A DNA stretch of 64,000 nucleotides from NCBI RefSeq assembly GCF_016785095.1, contig NZ_JAEKJB010000008.1:310001-374000 (forward strand), read 5' to 3'. Numbering within the stretch: position 1 is the first letter of the stretch; each line of letters begins with the position of its first letter. Below the pieces are notes generated by a model. The model had not been told where the DNA came from, made no database searches, and saw nothing but the letters and a program-made list of their open reading frames with translations. Source of the stretch: Alloalcanivorax marinus (GTDB lineage Bacteria > Pseudomonadota > Gammaproteobacteria > Pseudomonadales > Alcanivoracaceae). Below, one piece after another: positions 16,070-25,796 of the stretch. The position numbers and the translations under genes are program-made.

Positions 16070-18121
16070 TTATGCGTCCCCTTTCTTCTTCGCCACCAGC
16101 GTGAGGATGTCGTAGCTGGCGACGAGTTCGTCGTTCTGGTTGGTGACCTGCACGTCCCAGACCACCACGCCTTGGGGGGTGCCGTCGGGGGCGGCTTTGC
16201 CTTGGTCGATTTTGCGCTTGCAGGTCAGGCGGGCGCGGATGGTGTCGCCGGCGCCGACGGGGGTGATGAAGCGCAGGGTGTCGAGGCCGTAGTTGGCAAG
16301 GACGGGGCCGGGAGCCGGGGAGACGAAGAGGCCGGCGGCGGCGGAGAGCAGGAAGTAGCCGTGGGCGATGCGTTTGCCGAATTGGGAGTCCTTGGCGGCG
16401 ATGTCGTCGAAATGCATGTAGAAGTGGTCGCCGGAGAGGCAGCCGAAGTTGACGATGTCAGCCTCAGTGACGGTGCGGCGGTGGGTGAGCAGGGATTCGC
16501 CGATGGCGAGGTCGTCGAAGTGGCGGCGGAAGGGGTGCACTTCGGTTTCGAGGACGTCGGCGCCGCGTACGTATTCGCCGGTGACGGCGACGAGCATAGA
16601 GGGAGAGCCCTGGATGGCGGTGCGCTGGAGGTAGTGGCGCACGGCGCGGATGCCGCCGAGTTCTTCACCGCCGCCGGCGCGGCCGGGGCCGCCGTGTTTG
16701 AGCATGGGCAGGGGCGCGCCGTGGCCAGTGGATTCCTTCGCGGATTCGGCGTTGAGGATCTGCAGGCGGCCGTGGCGGGCGGCGAGCACCGGGATGGCGC
16801 GGGCGGCGTTGTCCGGGTCCTTGGTGGCGAAGGTGGTGACTAGGCTGCCTTTACCTTTGTCGGCGAGGGCGATGGCTTCATCCAGGTCGCCGTAGCCCAT
16901 GAGGGTGCTGACCGGGCCGAAGGCTTCAATGTCGTGGGCGCCGCCGTCGGCGTGGGGGTCGTTGCTGCGCAGCAGGCGCGGGCCGAAGAAGGCGCCTTTG
17001 TCGGTGCCTTGGCCGATGGGCTGCGGGTCGCCGTTGCCGCCGAAGATACATTCGGAGGTGTTGAGCAGGTCGTTGACGGCGGCGGCCACGTCTTCTTTCT
17101 GGTCGAGGGAGGCGAGCGCGCCCATGCGCACGCCCTCTTCGTCCGGGTCGCCCAGGGTGATTTTTTCCAGGCGTTGGATCAGGCGGTCGGCGAAGGCATC
17201 CAGATGCTGGTGCGGCACCAGGATGCGGCGGATGGCGGTGCATTTCTGGCCGGCTTTGACGGTCATTTCGCGGACCACTTCCTTGGCCAGCAGGTCGAAC
17301 TCCTCGTCGTCGGGGGTGACGTCCGGGGCGAGGATGGCGCTGTTGAGGGAGTCCGCTTCGGCGTTGAAGGGGATGGAGCGGTTGATGATGTTGGGGTGCG
17401 CGCGCAGCTTGCGGGCGGTGTTGGCCGAGCCGGTGAAGGTGACCATGTCCTGTTCGTCGAGCTGGTCCAACAAATCACCCGTGCCACCGATGATCAGTTG
17501 CAGGGCGCCTTCCGGGAGGGCGCCGGAGTCTTGCATCAGGCGCACGCAGGCGGCGGTGAGGTAGCTGGTGGCGGTGGCCGGCTTGACGATGCACGGCATG
17601 CCGGCGAGGAAGTTGCCGGCGAATTTTTCCAGCATGCCCCAGACCGGGAAGTTGAAGGCGTTGATGTGCACGGCGACGCCACGGCGCGGTACCAGGATGT
17701 GGGTGGCGGCGAAGTGGTTTTCCTTGCCGAGGGGGACCGCCGGGCCTTCGTGGAGGACATTGCCGGAGGGCAGCTCCTTGCGGCCCATGCTGGCGTAGGC
17801 GAACAGGGTGCCGAAGCCGCCGTCGATGTCGAAGGCGTTGTCGCCTTTGGTGGCGCCGGTGTGGCGCGAGAGTTTATAGAGCTCTTTTTTGTGTTCCTGC
17901 AGGTAGAGCGCCATGGCCTTGAGGCGGGCGGCCCGTTCCTGGAAGTCGAGCTTGAGCAGTTCGCGGGTGCCGGTGGTGCGGGCGTAGTCCACGGCGGCGG
18001 CGAAGTCGGGGGCGTCGTCGTGGGTGTGGGCGACGATTTCGCCGTTGATGGCGCTGGCCAGGGGTTTGGCGGGCTGCGTGCCGAGCCATTGGCCGGCGAG
18101 GTAGCTTTGGAGAACGGTCAT
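16070..18121 (-). CDS. paaZ: PaaZ, oxepin-CoA hydrolase / 3-oxo-5,6-dehydrosuberyl-CoA semialdehyde dehydrogenase
   Basis: The 683-residue bifunctional enzyme opens the oxepin-CoA ring and oxidises the resulting aldehyde in phenylacetate degradation. The N-terminal aldehyde dehydrogenase (to about 530) has [32 protein letters not shown] and the catalytic Cys in [12 protein letters not shown]. The C-terminal MaoC-like hydratase has [12 protein letters not shown] and I-A-H-G-Y-F-L-L-S. The ATG at 18121 gives the E. coli-like length; the frame is open further upstream without support. It is separated from paaE by 374 bp of repeats. Confidence 0.96.
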   Translation of the reverse strand: MTVLQSYLAGQWLGTQPAKPLASAINGEIVAHTHDDAPDFAAAVDYARTTGTRELLKLDFQERAARLKAMALYLQEHKKELYKLSRHTGATKGDNAFDIDGGFGTLFAYASMGRKELPSGNVLHEGPAVPLGKENHFAATHILVPRRGVAVHINAFNFPVWGMLEKFAGNFLAGMPCIVKPATATSYLTAACVRLMQDSGALPEGALQLIIGGTGDLLDQLDEQDMVTFTGSANTARKLRAHPNIINRSIPFNAEADSLNSAILAPDVTPDDEEFDLLAKEVVREMTVKAGQKCTAIRRILVPHQHLDAFADRLIQRLEKITLGDPDEEGVRMGALASLDQKEDVAAAVNDLLNTSECIFGGNGDPQPIGQGTDKGAFFGPRLLRSNDPHADGGAHDIEAFGPVSTLMGYGDLDEAIALADKGKGSLVTTFATKDPDNAARAIPVLAARHGRLQILNAESAKESTGHGAPLPMLKHGGPGRAGGGEELGGIRAVRHYLQRTAIQGSPSMLVAVTGEYVRGADVLETEVHPFRRHFDDLAIGESLLTHRRTVTEADIVNFGCLSGDHFYMHFDDIAAKDSQFGKRIAHGYFLLSAAAGLFVSPAPGPVLANYGLDTLRFITPVGAGDTIRARLTCKRKIDQGKAAPDGTPQGVVVWDVQVTNQNDELVASYDILTLVAKKKGDA

Positions 18122-18271
18122 GGCGTGGCTCCTTGTTTGTCTGCGTATGGGCGCGGCTTCTTGGGGCCGCGGCCTGGGTTTTGTTTGGGTCGCCGTGATG
18201 TGACGGCGGAAGGCTGTGCTTCCTGGTGACCCGTGCCGCATCTGGCGGTGTGCCGGTTTTTGGCGTTGGTT

Positions 18272-18336
18272 ATCGCGACTGAAGTCGCTCCTACAGCCCG
18301 GTCCGAAACCGCTGTAGGAGCGACTTCAGTCGCGAT
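18272..18336. repeat. REP-like palindrome, copy 1 (perfect 25-nt arms)
   Basis: Two perfect inverted arms (18272-18296 and 18312-18336) with core AGTCGCTCCTACAG / CTGTAGGAGCGACT flank a 15-nt loop. The core motif GTAGGAGCG(A/G)C(T/C)T recurs at 21.3, 44.1 and 45.6 kb, always between genes, so it is a dispersed REP-type element. Confidence 0.85.
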
Positions 18337-18346
18337 TGGTTTTCAA

Positions 18347-18465
18347 GCATCTGGCATCTGGCATCTGGCATCTGGCATCTGGCGTCTGGCGTCTGGCGTC
18401 TGGCGTCTGGCGTCTGGCGTCCGGCGTCCGGCGTCCGGCGTCCGGCGTCCGGCGTCCGGCGTCAG
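18347..18465. repeat. heptanucleotide tandem repeat in three variant blocks
   Basis: Seventeen 7-bp units run head to tail: five GCATCTG, five GCGTCTG, six GCGTCCG and a terminal GCGTCAG. Each block differs from the previous by one transition. The unit is not a multiple of three and lies in the paaE-paaZ gap, so it is not coding. With the REP element it fills the 374-bp gap (18122-18495), in which I see no gene. Confidence 0.9.
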
Positions 18466-18495
18466 CAAACAGCGTCCCACGCTTCAATGCATTTC

Positions 18496-19572
18496 CTACG
18501 GCTGATCGAAGTCGAGCACGACTTTGTCGGTAACCGGATAGCTCTGGCAGGAGAGCACGTAGCCGGCGGCGACTTCGTAGTCTTCCAGGGCGAAGTTGTT
18601 GTCCATTTCCACTTCGCCTTCCACCACCTTGCAGCGGCAGGTGGAGCAGACGCCGGCCTTGCAGGAGAACGGCAGGTCGGCGCCGTTTTCGTTGGCGGCG
18701 TCGAGGATGTTCTTGCTGTCCCGGGGCAGTTCGACGAGCACTTCGCGGCCGTCGGCGATGATGGTGACCTGGGTTTTGTCTTCGTCGTCGGTCACTTCTT
18801 CCGGGGCACGGTGCTTGCGCTGGGTTTGCCCTTCCACGCCGAACAGTTCGAAGTGCACGCGGCTTTTGTCCAGGCCGTTGGCGACGAGACGGTCGCGGAC
18901 GGTTTCGGTCATGGATTGCGGGCCGCAGAGGAAGGCGGCGTGCAGGTTCGGGGTGTCGAGCCAGCGGGAGAAGATGGCGTCGCATTTGTCGGCGTCGATC
19001 CGGCCGTTGTAGAGGTCCACGTCCTGTTGCTCGCGGCTGAACAGGTAGATCACGTTGAAGCGGCCGAGGTAGGCGTTCTTGAGGTCGCTGAGCGCTTCGC
19101 GGAACAGGGTGGAGTTGCTGGAGCGGTTGCCGTAGAGCAGCGTGAACTGGCTGTGGGGCTCGGCTTCCAGGGTGGTTTTTATGATCGACAGGATCGGCGT
19201 GATGCCGCTGCCGGCGGCCACGGCCAGATAGTGGGCCTCACGCTCCGGGTCCAGCTCGACAAAGAAGTGGCCGCTTGGGGGCATCACTTCCAGGGTGTCG
19301 CCTTCTTTCAGGTCGCCGTTGGCGAAGCCGGAGAAGCGGCCGCCGGGGACTTTTTTCACCGCCACGCGCAGGTCGCCGTCGTGGACGCCGGTGCAGATGG
19401 AGTAGGAGCGGCGCACTTCCTCGCCGTCCATGTGGGTGCGCACGATCAGGTGCTGGCCCTGGGTGAAGCGGAAGGTGTCGCGGAGCTCCGGGGGGACGTC
19501 GAAGGCGATGGAGACGGCTTCGCGGGTTTCCGGGCGCACTTCACGGATGGTCAGGGAATGAAATTGGTTCAT
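18496..19572 (-). CDS. paaE: PaaE, phenylacetyl-CoA 1,2-epoxidase reductase subunit
   Basis: The 358-residue flavoprotein passes electrons from NADPH to the PaaABC oxygenase. The ferredoxin-reductase half has the FAD motif R-R-S-Y-S-I-C-T and the nucleotide-binding A-V-A-A-G-S-G-I-T-P-I-L-S, with L-C-G-P-Q-S-M near 230. The C-terminal plant-type 2Fe-2S domain has C-K-A-G-V-C-S-T-C-R-C with the fourth Cys in L-S-C-Q-S-Y-P. It is the fifth gene of paaABCDE, 91 bp after paaD. Confidence 0.96.
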   Translation of the reverse strand: MNQFHSLTIREVRPETREAVSIAFDVPPELRDTFRFTQGQHLIVRTHMDGEEVRRSYSICTGVHDGDLRVAVKKVPGGRFSGFANGDLKEGDTLEVMPPSGHFFVELDPEREAHYLAVAAGSGITPILSIIKTTLEAEPHSQFTLLYGNRSSNSTLFREALSDLKNAYLGRFNVIYLFSREQQDVDLYNGRIDADKCDAIFSRWLDTPNLHAAFLCGPQSMTETVRDRLVANGLDKSRVHFELFGVEGQTQRKHRAPEEVTDDEDKTQVTIIADGREVLVELPRDSKNILDAANENGADLPFSCKAGVCSTCRCKVVEGEVEMDNNFALEDYEVAAGYVLSCQSYPVTDKVVLDFDQP

Positions 19573-19663
19573 GGCGCGAACTCTTCACTTTTCGGTTTCG
19601 AGGGGCCGCGTGCGTTGGCGGCGGCCCGCTCTTGATTCAAAAGACCGCATTCAGGTGGCCGAT

Positions 19664-20203
19664 TCAGAGGCACTTGAAGTAATCGAACGGCTCCAGGCAG
19701 TCGCGGCACTTGTAGAGCGCCTTGCAGGCGGTGGAGCCGAATTCACTGACCTGGACGGTGTCGGTGCCGCCGCAGTGCGGGCATTCCGCCGGGCCGGGGT
19801 CGTGCAAGGTGTCACGGCCCTGCCCTTTCGGCGGCGGCGCGATGCCGTAGGCCTGGAGCGCGGCGCGGCCCTGGTCGGTGATCCAGTCGGTGGTCCAGGC
19901 CGGGGCCAGCACCCGTTCGATGCGCGGGTTCTTGAAGCCCGTGTCTTCCAGGGCCTCTTGTACGTCGCGCTCGATCACTTCGGTGGCCGGGCAGCCGGAA
20001 TAGGTGGGCGAGACTTTCACCTTGAGGCGGTCGCCGTCCCATTCCACCGCGCGGATCATGCCCAGATCGACCACGCTGACCACGGGCACTTCCGGGTCCA
20101 TCACCTCGGTGAGGCATTCCCAGGCCCGGGGCAGGTCGTCTTCGCCGAGCGGCATACCTTGGTAGGCTTTGCGCTCGCGGTAGATCAGATCACCAGGTTG
20201 CAT
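19664..20203 (-). CDS. paaD: PaaD, phenylacetyl-CoA epoxidase Fe-S maturation factor
   Basis: The product (179 residues from the 20203 start) has the DUF59/MIP18-type domain with D-P-E-V-P-V-V-S-V-V-D-L-G-M-I and S-P-T-Y-S-G-C-P-A-T-E-V-I, and a C-terminal zinc-ribbon-like part with C-P-H-C, E-F-G-S-T-A-C-K-A-L-Y-K-C and the terminal E-P-F-D-Y-F-K-C. It is needed for maturing the Paa oxygenase. The 20203 start overlaps the paaC end by 14 bp; a second in-frame ATG at 20155 would also fit the family, and neither has a strong Shine-Dalgarno site. Confidence 0.93.
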   Translation of the reverse strand: MQPGDLIYRERKAYQGMPLGEDDLPRAWECLTEVMDPEVPVVSVVDLGMIRAVEWDGDRLKVKVSPTYSGCPATEVIERDVQEALEDTGFKNPRIERVLAPAWTTDWITDQGRAALQAYGIAPPPKGQGRDTLHDPGPAECPHCGGTDTVQVSEFGSTACKALYKCRDCLEPFDYFKCL

Positions 20204-20945
20204 CGGGGTAGGCCCGGGGCAGGTACTGCATCTCGGCCAGCAAGAAGCCCAGATGCTCGGTGTGTTTGCCGTTCTTGCCGTCCATGTAGAAGTGGCGCGC
20301 CGGTTCCGGCAGCGCCAGGCCGGCCTCGGCGAACACGCGGGCCACTTCGTTGCGCCAGGCGTCGCCCACGTTGCCGGCGCCGATGCCCGCCTCGGCGAGC
20401 TGGTCCTCGATCTGGTCGGTGTCGGTGAGCTCGTAGGTGAAGCGCCACAGGGTTTGCACGACGTCGGTGAGACGGCGGTGACTTTCGTCGGTGCCCTGCC
20501 CCAGGCGCAGCATCCATTCGGTGGAGCGGCGGCGGTGGTAGGTAACTTCCTTCAAGCCCTTGGCGGCGATGCCGGCGATGCGTTCGTCGTTGGATTCGGT
20601 GAGGCACGTGAGCACCAGGTGGTGCCAGACGTCGAAGAAGAACTGCTTCGCCGTGGTCACCGCGTAATCGCCGCGGGGCTGTTCCGCGATCAGCAGGTTG
20701 CGGTATTCCCGTTCGTTGCGGCGGAAGGCGAGAAAGTCGGCATCGTGGCCGTCGTCGCGCAGTTCAGCGACGTAGTCGTACCAGTTGCGCGCCTGGCCGA
20801 TCAGGTCCAGGCCCACGTTCATCATGGCGATTTCTTCTTCCAGCGCCGGGGCGTTGCCGCACCATTCGCAGAAGCGCTGGGCCAGCACCATGTCGGTGTC
20901 GGCCAGGCGAAGCAGGTATTCGGTGAGTGCTTGATCGTTAGTCAT
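20190..20945 (-). CDS. paaC: PaaC, structural subunit of phenylacetyl-CoA epoxidase
   Basis: The 251-residue protein (E. coli PaaC is about 248) has the helical ferritin-like fold that scaffolds the catalytic PaaA subunit: L-R-L-A-D-T-D-M-V-L-A-Q-R-F-C-E-W-C-G, A-M-M-N-V-G-L-D-L-I-G-Q-A-R and T-E-H-L-G-F-L-L-A-E-M-Q-Y. The ATG at 20945 with GAGGAG upstream is chosen over one 15 nt earlier. It lies 11 bp after paaB and overlaps paaD. Confidence 0.95.
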   Translation of the reverse strand: MTNDQALTEYLLRLADTDMVLAQRFCEWCGNAPALEEEIAMMNVGLDLIGQARNWYDYVAELRDDGHDADFLAFRRNEREYRNLLIAEQPRGDYAVTTAKQFFFDVWHHLVLTCLTESNDERIAGIAAKGLKEVTYHRRRSTEWMLRLGQGTDESHRRLTDVVQTLWRFTYELTDTDQIEDQLAEAGIGAGNVGDAWRNEVARVFAEAGLALPEPARHFYMDGKNGKHTEHLGFLLAEMQYLPRAYPDATW

Positions 20946-20956
20946 CGTCGCGCTCC

Positions 20957-21238
20957 TCACATCTGGTCCACTTCCGGGGGCAGCTTGTAGAAGCTGGCGT
21001 GGCGGTAGACCTTGTCGTCGGCCGGGTCGAAGAAGGGTTCTTTCTCGTCACCGGCGCTGGCGGTGATTTGCTCGGCGGGCACCACCCAGAGGCTCACGCC
21101 TTCGCTGCGGCGGGTGTACAGCTCGCGGGCGTTTTCCAGGGCCATGGTGGCGTCGGCGGCGTGCACGCTGCCCACGTGTTTGTGGTTGAGGCCGTGCTTG
21201 CTGCGCACGAAGACTTCGAAGAGGGTCCAGTCTGCCAT
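20957..21238 (-). CDS. paaB: PaaB, phenylacetyl-CoA epoxidase subunit
   Basis: The 93-residue protein matches PaaB throughout: W-T-L-F-E-V-F-V-R-S-K-H-G-L-N-H-K-H-V-G-S near the N-terminus and a terminal Y-R-H-A-S-F-Y-K-L-P. PaaB bridges the PaaAC heterodimers. It follows paaA across a 126-bp gap carrying a REP-like element, which may tune relative expression of the subunits. Confidence 0.96.
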   Translation of the reverse strand: MADWTLFEVFVRSKHGLNHKHVGSVHAADATMALENARELYTRRSEGVSLWVVPAEQITASAGDEKEPFFDPADDKVYRHASFYKLPPEVDQM

Positions 21239-21278
21239 TGTCGTGTTCCGGTTGTGCTGCGTTTGCGTTTGTTGTGGG

Positions 21279-21360
21279 GATCGCGACTGAAGTCGCTCCT
21301 ACAGCATGTGGATGCCTCCCCGTAGGAGCGACCGGGCGGCGTTCCGCTTTAGCCGCGATC
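21279..21360. repeat. REP-like element, copy 2, in the paaA-paaB gap
   Basis: The left arm (21279-21304) has the same GACTGAAGTCGCTCCTACAG core as copy 1. The right part (21321-21360) has GTAGGAGCGAC and ends TTTAGCCGCGATC, giving an imperfect foldback. It sits inside the paa operon, where it could act as an mRNA-stabilising or processing hairpin. Confidence 0.75.
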
Positions 21361-21364
21361 GCCT

Positions 21365-22354
21365 TCAGGCGGCGTTGTTCGCTTGTTTCTTCTCGGCGTA
21401 GGCCACGGCGGCGTCGCGCACCCACTGGCCGTCGTCGATGGCTTTCTTGCGCTGCTGGATGCGCTCGATGCCGCAGGGGCTGTGGCCCTTGAGCACGTCG
21501 AAGAATTCCTGCCAGTTGATCTCGCCGAAGTCGTAGTGGCCGGTTTCCTCGTTCCATTTCAGGTCCGGGTCCGGGGCGGTGCAGCCGAGGAATTCCAGCT
21601 GCGGCACGGTCTGATCCAGGAAGCGTTGGCGCAGTTCGTCGTTGCCGTGGCGTTTGATTTTCCAGGCCATGGATTGCGCGGAGTTGGGAGAGTTTTCGTC
21701 CGAGGGGCCGAACATCATCAGCGACGGCCACCAGAAACGGTTGATGGCGTCCTGCACCATCTCTTTCTGCTCGTCGGTGCCTTCGCGCATCATGGTCAGC
21801 AGGATTTCGTAACCCTGGCGCTGGTGGAAGCTCTCTTCCTTGCACACGCGGATCATGGCGCGGGCGTAGGGGCCGTAGGAGCAGCGCTGCAGCGGCACCT
21901 GGTTAACGATGGCGGCGCCGTCCACCAGCCAGCCGATGGCGCCCATGTCCGCCCAGGTCAGCGTCGGGTAGGTGAAGATGGAGGAGAACTTCACTTCGCC
22001 GCGATGCAGCTTCTCGATTTCCTCGTCGCGGTCGGCACCCAGGGTTTCCATGGCGCTGTACAGGTACAGGCCGTGGCCGGCCTCGTCCTGGATCTTGGCC
22101 ATCAGCTGCAGCTTGCGTTTCAACGAAGGCGCCCGGGTCAGCCAGTTGCCCTCCGGCAGCATGCCGACGATTTCCGAGTGGGCGTGCTGGGAGATCTGGC
22201 GGATCAGGGTCTTGCGGTAGCCGTCGGGCATCCAGTTCTTGGGCTCGATGCGGACTTCCCCGTCCACCTTCTCCTGGAAGTGGCGTTCTTCCGGGCTCAT
22301 CTCGTCCAGGCTCTTCAGGCCCTTGCTGCCGGTGTCCACCTGTTGTGCGTACAT
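21365..22354 (-). CDS. paaA: PaaA, catalytic subunit of phenylacetyl-CoA 1,2-epoxidase
   Basis: The 329-residue diiron protein epoxidises the aromatic ring of phenylacetyl-CoA. The diiron ligands appear as [11 protein letters not shown] and [11 protein letters not shown], both E-x-x-H motifs. The N-terminal [16 protein letters not shown] and C-terminal [15 protein letters not shown] are also typical. An AAGGAGG Shine-Dalgarno site lies 4 nt upstream of the ATG. It is the first gene of paaABCDE-paaZ. Confidence 0.97.
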   Translation of the reverse strand: MYAQQVDTGSKGLKSLDEMSPEERHFQEKVDGEVRIEPKNWMPDGYRKTLIRQISQHAHSEIVGMLPEGNWLTRAPSLKRKLQLMAKIQDEAGHGLYLYSAMETLGADRDEEIEKLHRGEVKFSSIFTYPTLTWADMGAIGWLVDGAAIVNQVPLQRCSYGPYARAMIRVCKEESFHQRQGYEILLTMMREGTDEQKEMVQDAINRFWWPSLMMFGPSDENSPNSAQSMAWKIKRHGNDELRQRFLDQTVPQLEFLGCTAPDPDLKWNEETGHYDFGEINWQEFFDVLKGHSPCGIERIQQRKKAIDDGQWVRDAAVAYAEKKQANNAA

Positions 22355-22414
22355 GGTGCCTCCTTGATGCGTGGGCGGAACGCCGGGGCCGGGGTTTCCG
22401 CCATGAATGGCTCC

Positions 22415-22443
22415 TTTTTATACGACACATAATTTAGTGTCAA
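22415..22443 (-). promoter_or_regulatory. paa operon promoter with embedded dyad
   Basis: On the minus strand an exact TTGACA (22438-22443) is followed by TATAAA at 15 bp or TAAAAA at 17 bp (22415-22422). A dyad GACAC-N8-GTGTC (22424-22441) fills the spacer, and CAATAT-N14-ATATTG (22441-22466) lies across the upstream side. A repressor bound there would block RNA polymerase. PaaR/PaaX-type control is known for paa genes, but no such regulator gene is in this window. The rest of 22467-22732 shows no gene. Confidence 0.6.
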
Positions 22444-22732
22444 TATCTCAATTACGTATCATATTGATGATGGTCGTTTTTCTTGCCGCCATGAATATAC
22501 ATAAATCCTTGTTTTTTATGGCAATACCTCTGCCATTTCCTGGTGTTACCCAGGCCCCGTCGATGGCCTCCCAACCCCACCGTCATTAACAATACGATAC
22601 AGAGCCGGTACTGCGGGGCTCCCTCTATGAGGCAAGAACCAAAAGACAACGCGTTAACACCTCGGAAAGCGGCGGCCCGCCACCGCTTTTGCTACCCTTT
22701 TCGCGGGGAGTTGTTGTCGCGGATGGGGCTGT

Positions 22733-23998
22733 ATGCCGAATGAAATCGTGGTCGCCGGCCTGACGGGCTCGGGCGTGGATACCTGGGCATTGTGGGCGAA
22801 GATCATGGCGGTGGGCGCCACGGGCACCCTGTCCAGCCTGCTGGTGGTATTCACCGTGGCGCTGTACCGCAACGGCGACCGGGAAGCGCCAGTGGCGCTG
22901 CATTTCACCGTGGCCAACCTGTGCGCCACCACCTACGTGGCCGGCGACATCGCTGTGCGCATCTGCCTGATGGAAAACCGCCTGGAAAGCGTCATGGTGC
23001 CGTACCGGGTGTCCCTGAGCGCGGTGATCCTATCGCTGGCCTCCCTGGTGGCGCTGCACCAGGTACTGGGTGACCGTCGCATACCATCAAGGCGCTTATT
23101 GCCGATCTATCTGCTGGGCGCCCTGTTGGCCGGGCTGTTCTGGGTCGACGACCCACGGCTGGTGATTGCCTCCGACCGGTATCGGGTGACGCCGGTGGGT
23201 GTATTCGCGGATTACGGCGCCCTGGCCGCGCCGGTCTACGTGGCCTGCCTGGCCACCCTGGTGGCGGTTGCTTTCGCCATGCTGCGCCGCGCACGCCGGG
23301 CCCACGGGCGGTTGCTGTGGCGAATGACGGTGTTCGGTTTCACGGTATTCTTTCTGGCCGGGGTGCATGACACCTTGCGGGAGCTGGGGCTGGAGGCGCT
23401 ACCTTTCAGCGGCCTCACGCTGGGCTGCGCGGTGTTCCAGATCGGTGCCTTCGCCGCCATGGCGATGCATTACTCCAAAACCCTGCGTGAGCGCACCCAC
23501 TATGATCACAAGATGCGCCGATTGGAGGATAAGGCCACCCGGGACCCGCTTTCCGGGCTGTTTAATCGCGCCTACATGGAGCAGCACCTTGACCGGCTGC
23601 CGGATGGCGCCACTGGCGGGCTGCTGTTTATCGATCTTGACCACTTCAAGGCGGTCAACGACCTCCATGGCCATGAACAGGGCGACCGCCTGATCCGAGC
23701 CGTGGCGGACGGCATCCGCCATACCCTGCGCGAGCAGGATCTGGCTTGCCGCTGGGGCGGCGACGAGTTCGTGGTCTATCTAAGCGAGGCGGACAGTGAC
23801 GCGGCGCTGGCGGTGGCGGAGCGGTTGTTGCACGCATTCCGCCATCTGGATACCGGCACGCCGGGCCTGGAGATGAGCGCCAGCGTGGGCTTCGCGGAGC
23901 TGACCGACGACAATTGGCGGGCGACTCTGGAGCGCGCCGACCGGGCGCTGTACCGGGCCAAGGCGGAGGGCCGCAACCGGCTCGCCATCGCGCCCTGA
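22733..23998 (+). CDS. membrane-bound diguanylate cyclase (GGDEF)
   Basis: The 421-residue protein has about six to seven N-terminal hydrophobic segments (about 20-250), then a short coiled linker and a GGDEF domain with L-T-D/R-D-P-L-S-G-L-F-N-R, F-I-D-L-D-H-F-K-A-V-N-D and the active-site W-G-G-D-E-F. R-E-Q-D five residues before GGDEF is an intact inhibitory I-site, so an active, feedback-inhibited c-di-GMP synthase is expected. The sensory region is not a family I can name. It is divergent from paaA. Confidence 0.92.
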   Translation: MPNEIVVAGLTGSGVDTWALWAKIMAVGATGTLSSLLVVFTVALYRNGDREAPVALHFTVANLCATTYVAGDIAVRICLMENRLESVMVPYRVSLSAVILSLASLVALHQVLGDRRIPSRRLLPIYLLGALLAGLFWVDDPRLVIASDRYRVTPVGVFADYGALAAPVYVACLATLVAVAFAMLRRARRAHGRLLWRMTVFGFTVFFLAGVHDTLRELGLEALPFSGLTLGCAVFQIGAFAAMAMHYSKTLRERTHYDHKMRRLEDKATRDPLSGLFNRAYMEQHLDRLPDGATGGLLFIDLDHFKAVNDLHGHEQGDRLIRAVADGIRHTLREQDLACRWGGDEFVVYLSEADSDAALAVAERLLHAFRHLDTGTPGLEMSASVGFAELTDDNWRATLERADRALYRAKAEGRNRLAIAP

Positions 23999-24018
23999 GC
24001 GTCAGGTCCGAGGCAGCG

Positions 24019-25191
24019 TCAAGCCGGAGTCAGGGTCAGGCGCAGATCGTCGCCCAGATGGCGAACGTCCGTCCAGCGCAGACGCATCTGATCAGCCATG
24101 CGTTCCAGGGGCAGGTCGAACAAGGCGCGGGCGTCACGGCCCAGCAGGGTGGGTGCCATGTAGACGATCAGTTCGTCGAACAGGCGCTCACGCACGAAGG
24201 CGCCGGCCAGGGTGGCACCGCATTCCACCAGCACCTCGTTGCACTCACGGCGGGCCAGCTCCGCCAGCAGCGCGGCGAGATCCAGGCCGCGCCGCCCCTC
24301 CGCCCGGGCCGCTTCCGCGGCGCCCTCCTCCGGGCGCGGCGCCAGAGGCAGGACGAGCAGCTCGGCGCCGGCGCACTCAAGCGCCGCCCGGGGTTCCGCC
24401 GGGGCGGCCTCGCCATGGGCAATCAGGCAGGGGCCATCGGCGGTGACCACCGGGCTGTCCGGCGGCGTACGCAGGGCCGGGTCCAGGATCACCCGCAGCG
24501 GCGGGCGCACCTCGCCGTCGCCATAATCATGGTAACGGCCCAGAATCCATTGCTCCGGGCGCACCGTGTAGGAGGGCCGGTCCGCCAGCACCGTGCCAAC
24601 GCCGGTGACAATGGCGGAGCTGCGCGCGCGCAGCCGCTGCACATCCTCCCGGGCTTGCGGCCCGGTGATCCACTGGGATTCGCCGCTGGCCATGGCGGTG
24701 CGCCCGTCCAGGCTGGCGGCGGCCTTGATGCGCACCAGGGGACGCTGGCCGGTCATGCGGCGAATGAACCCCGGGTTCAGCGCCCGTGCTTCCTGCTCCT
24801 GCAGGCCCACCTCCACTTCGATACCGGCGTCGCGCAGCTTGCGCAGGCCGTTGCCAGCCACTCGCGGGTTGGGGTCCTGCATGGCCACTACCACCCGGGC
24901 CAGGCCAGCCTGGATCAGGGCATCGGCGCAGGGACCGGTGCGACCGGTGTGCGAGCAGGGTTCCAGGGTGACGTAGGCGGTGGCGCCCCGGGCGGCATCG
25001 CCGGCGGCGGCCAGGGCATGGCGTTCCGCATGGGGTTCACCGGCACGCGGGTGGAAGCCCTCGGCGATGATGGCGCCATCGCGGGCCAGCACGCAGCCCA
25101 CGCGGGGGTTGGGGTCGGTGGTGTAGAGCGCGCGCCGGGCCAGGTAGAGGGCGCGCAGCATGCACTGCTGATCGAAGGCGGCGTCGCTCAT
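24019..25191 (-). CDS. ribD: RibD, bifunctional diaminohydroxyphosphoribosylaminopyrimidine deaminase / reductase
   Basis: The 390-residue enzyme carries out the second and third steps of riboflavin synthesis. The N-terminal deaminase has the zinc ligands in P-H-A-E-R-H-A and [11 protein letters not shown]. The C-terminal reductase has [18 protein letters not shown] and [12 protein letters not shown] low-complexity Glu/Ala/Arg insert lies around 285-310. Its ATG overlaps the nrdR stop (25188-25191, ATGA), so the two are translationally coupled. Confidence 0.95.
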   Translation of the reverse strand: MSDAAFDQQCMLRALYLARRALYTTDPNPRVGCVLARDGAIIAEGFHPRAGEPHAERHALAAAGDAARGATAYVTLEPCSHTGRTGPCADALIQAGLARVVVAMQDPNPRVAGNGLRKLRDAGIEVEVGLQEQEARALNPGFIRRMTGQRPLVRIKAAASLDGRTAMASGESQWITGPQAREDVQRLRARSSAIVTGVGTVLADRPSYTVRPEQWILGRYHDYGDGEVRPPLRVILDPALRTPPDSPVVTADGPCLIAHGEAAPAEPRAALECAGAELLVLPLAPRPEEGAAEAARAEGRRGLDLAALLAELARRECNEVLVECGATLAGAFVRERLFDELIVYMAPTLLGRDARALFDLPLERMADQMRLRWTDVRHLGDDLRLTLTPA

Positions 25192-25679
25192 GCGCCGCCC
25201 TGGTCGTCACCCGGGCCGTCCTTGCGGCCGCCCTTGCGCAGGCGGTCCACCTCGGCGGCGAATTCGGAGATGTCCTGGAAGCTGCGGTACACGGAGGCGA
25301 AGCGCACATAGGCCACGTCATCCAGTTCCCGCAGGGCTTCCATGACGAACTCGCCCACTTCCCGGGCCGGCACTTCCCGCTCGCCGGTGGCCCGCAGCCG
25401 ATGGCACAGACGGCTGATCGCGGCTTCCAGGTCCTCCATGCTCACCGGTCGCTTTTCCAGGGCGCGGAGCATGCCGGCACGCAACTTACTTTCGTTGAAG
25501 GGCTCGCGGGTGCCGTCGGATTTAATCACCCGGGGCATTACCAGTTCGGCGGTTTCGAAGGTGGTGAAACGCTCCGAACAACTCAAACACTCGCGGCGAC
25601 GCCGCACCTGGCCGCCGTCGGCGACCAGGCGGGAATCGATAACCTTGGTGTCCTGAGCTCCACAGAAGGGGCAATACAT
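25188..25679 (-). CDS. nrdR: NrdR, repressor of ribonucleotide reductase genes
   Basis: The 163-residue protein has the N-terminal zinc ribbon (M-Y-C-P-F-C-G and [12 protein letters not shown]) and the ATP-cone domain ([27 protein letters not shown]). It senses ATP/dATP and represses nrd operons. The C-terminus after residue 140 is charged and longer than the E. coli form. The glyA-nrdR-ribD order is common in gammaproteobacteria. Confidence 0.96.
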   Translation of the reverse strand: MYCPFCGAQDTKVIDSRLVADGGQVRRRRECLSCSERFTTFETAELVMPRVIKSDGTREPFNESKLRAGMLRALEKRPVSMEDLEAAISRLCHRLRATGEREVPAREVGEFVMEALRELDDVAYVRFASVYRSFQDISEFAAEVDRLRKGGRKDGPGDDQGGA

Positions 25680-25707
25680 GGTGTTCTCCGAAGCGGCCTT
25701 CGGCCGC

Positions 25708-25790
25708 GATACAAGATGCAGGTTACAGGATACAGGGAAAATCGGCCGATCCCACGGTCGCCCTTCATCCTGAATCCTGCATCCTGTATC
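25708..25790. repeat. foldback element of heptamer repeats between glyA and nrdR
   Basis: A 24-nt arm (25708-25731) pairs with 25767-25790 at 21 of 24 positions. Each arm is itself built of related heptamers (ACAAGAT, GCAGGTT, ACAGGAT, ACAGGGA; mirrored as ATCCTGA, ATCCTGC, ATCCTGT). It could act as a processing or termination hairpin between the two genes, or be a small dispersed repeat. Confidence 0.75.
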
Positions 25791-25796
25791 GGCTTT

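Noticed and set aside
18347..18465. CRISPR-like repeat
   Set aside because: The units are 7 bp, directly abutting and without spacers, so this is a tandem repeat. No CRISPR array or cas gene is visible in the window.
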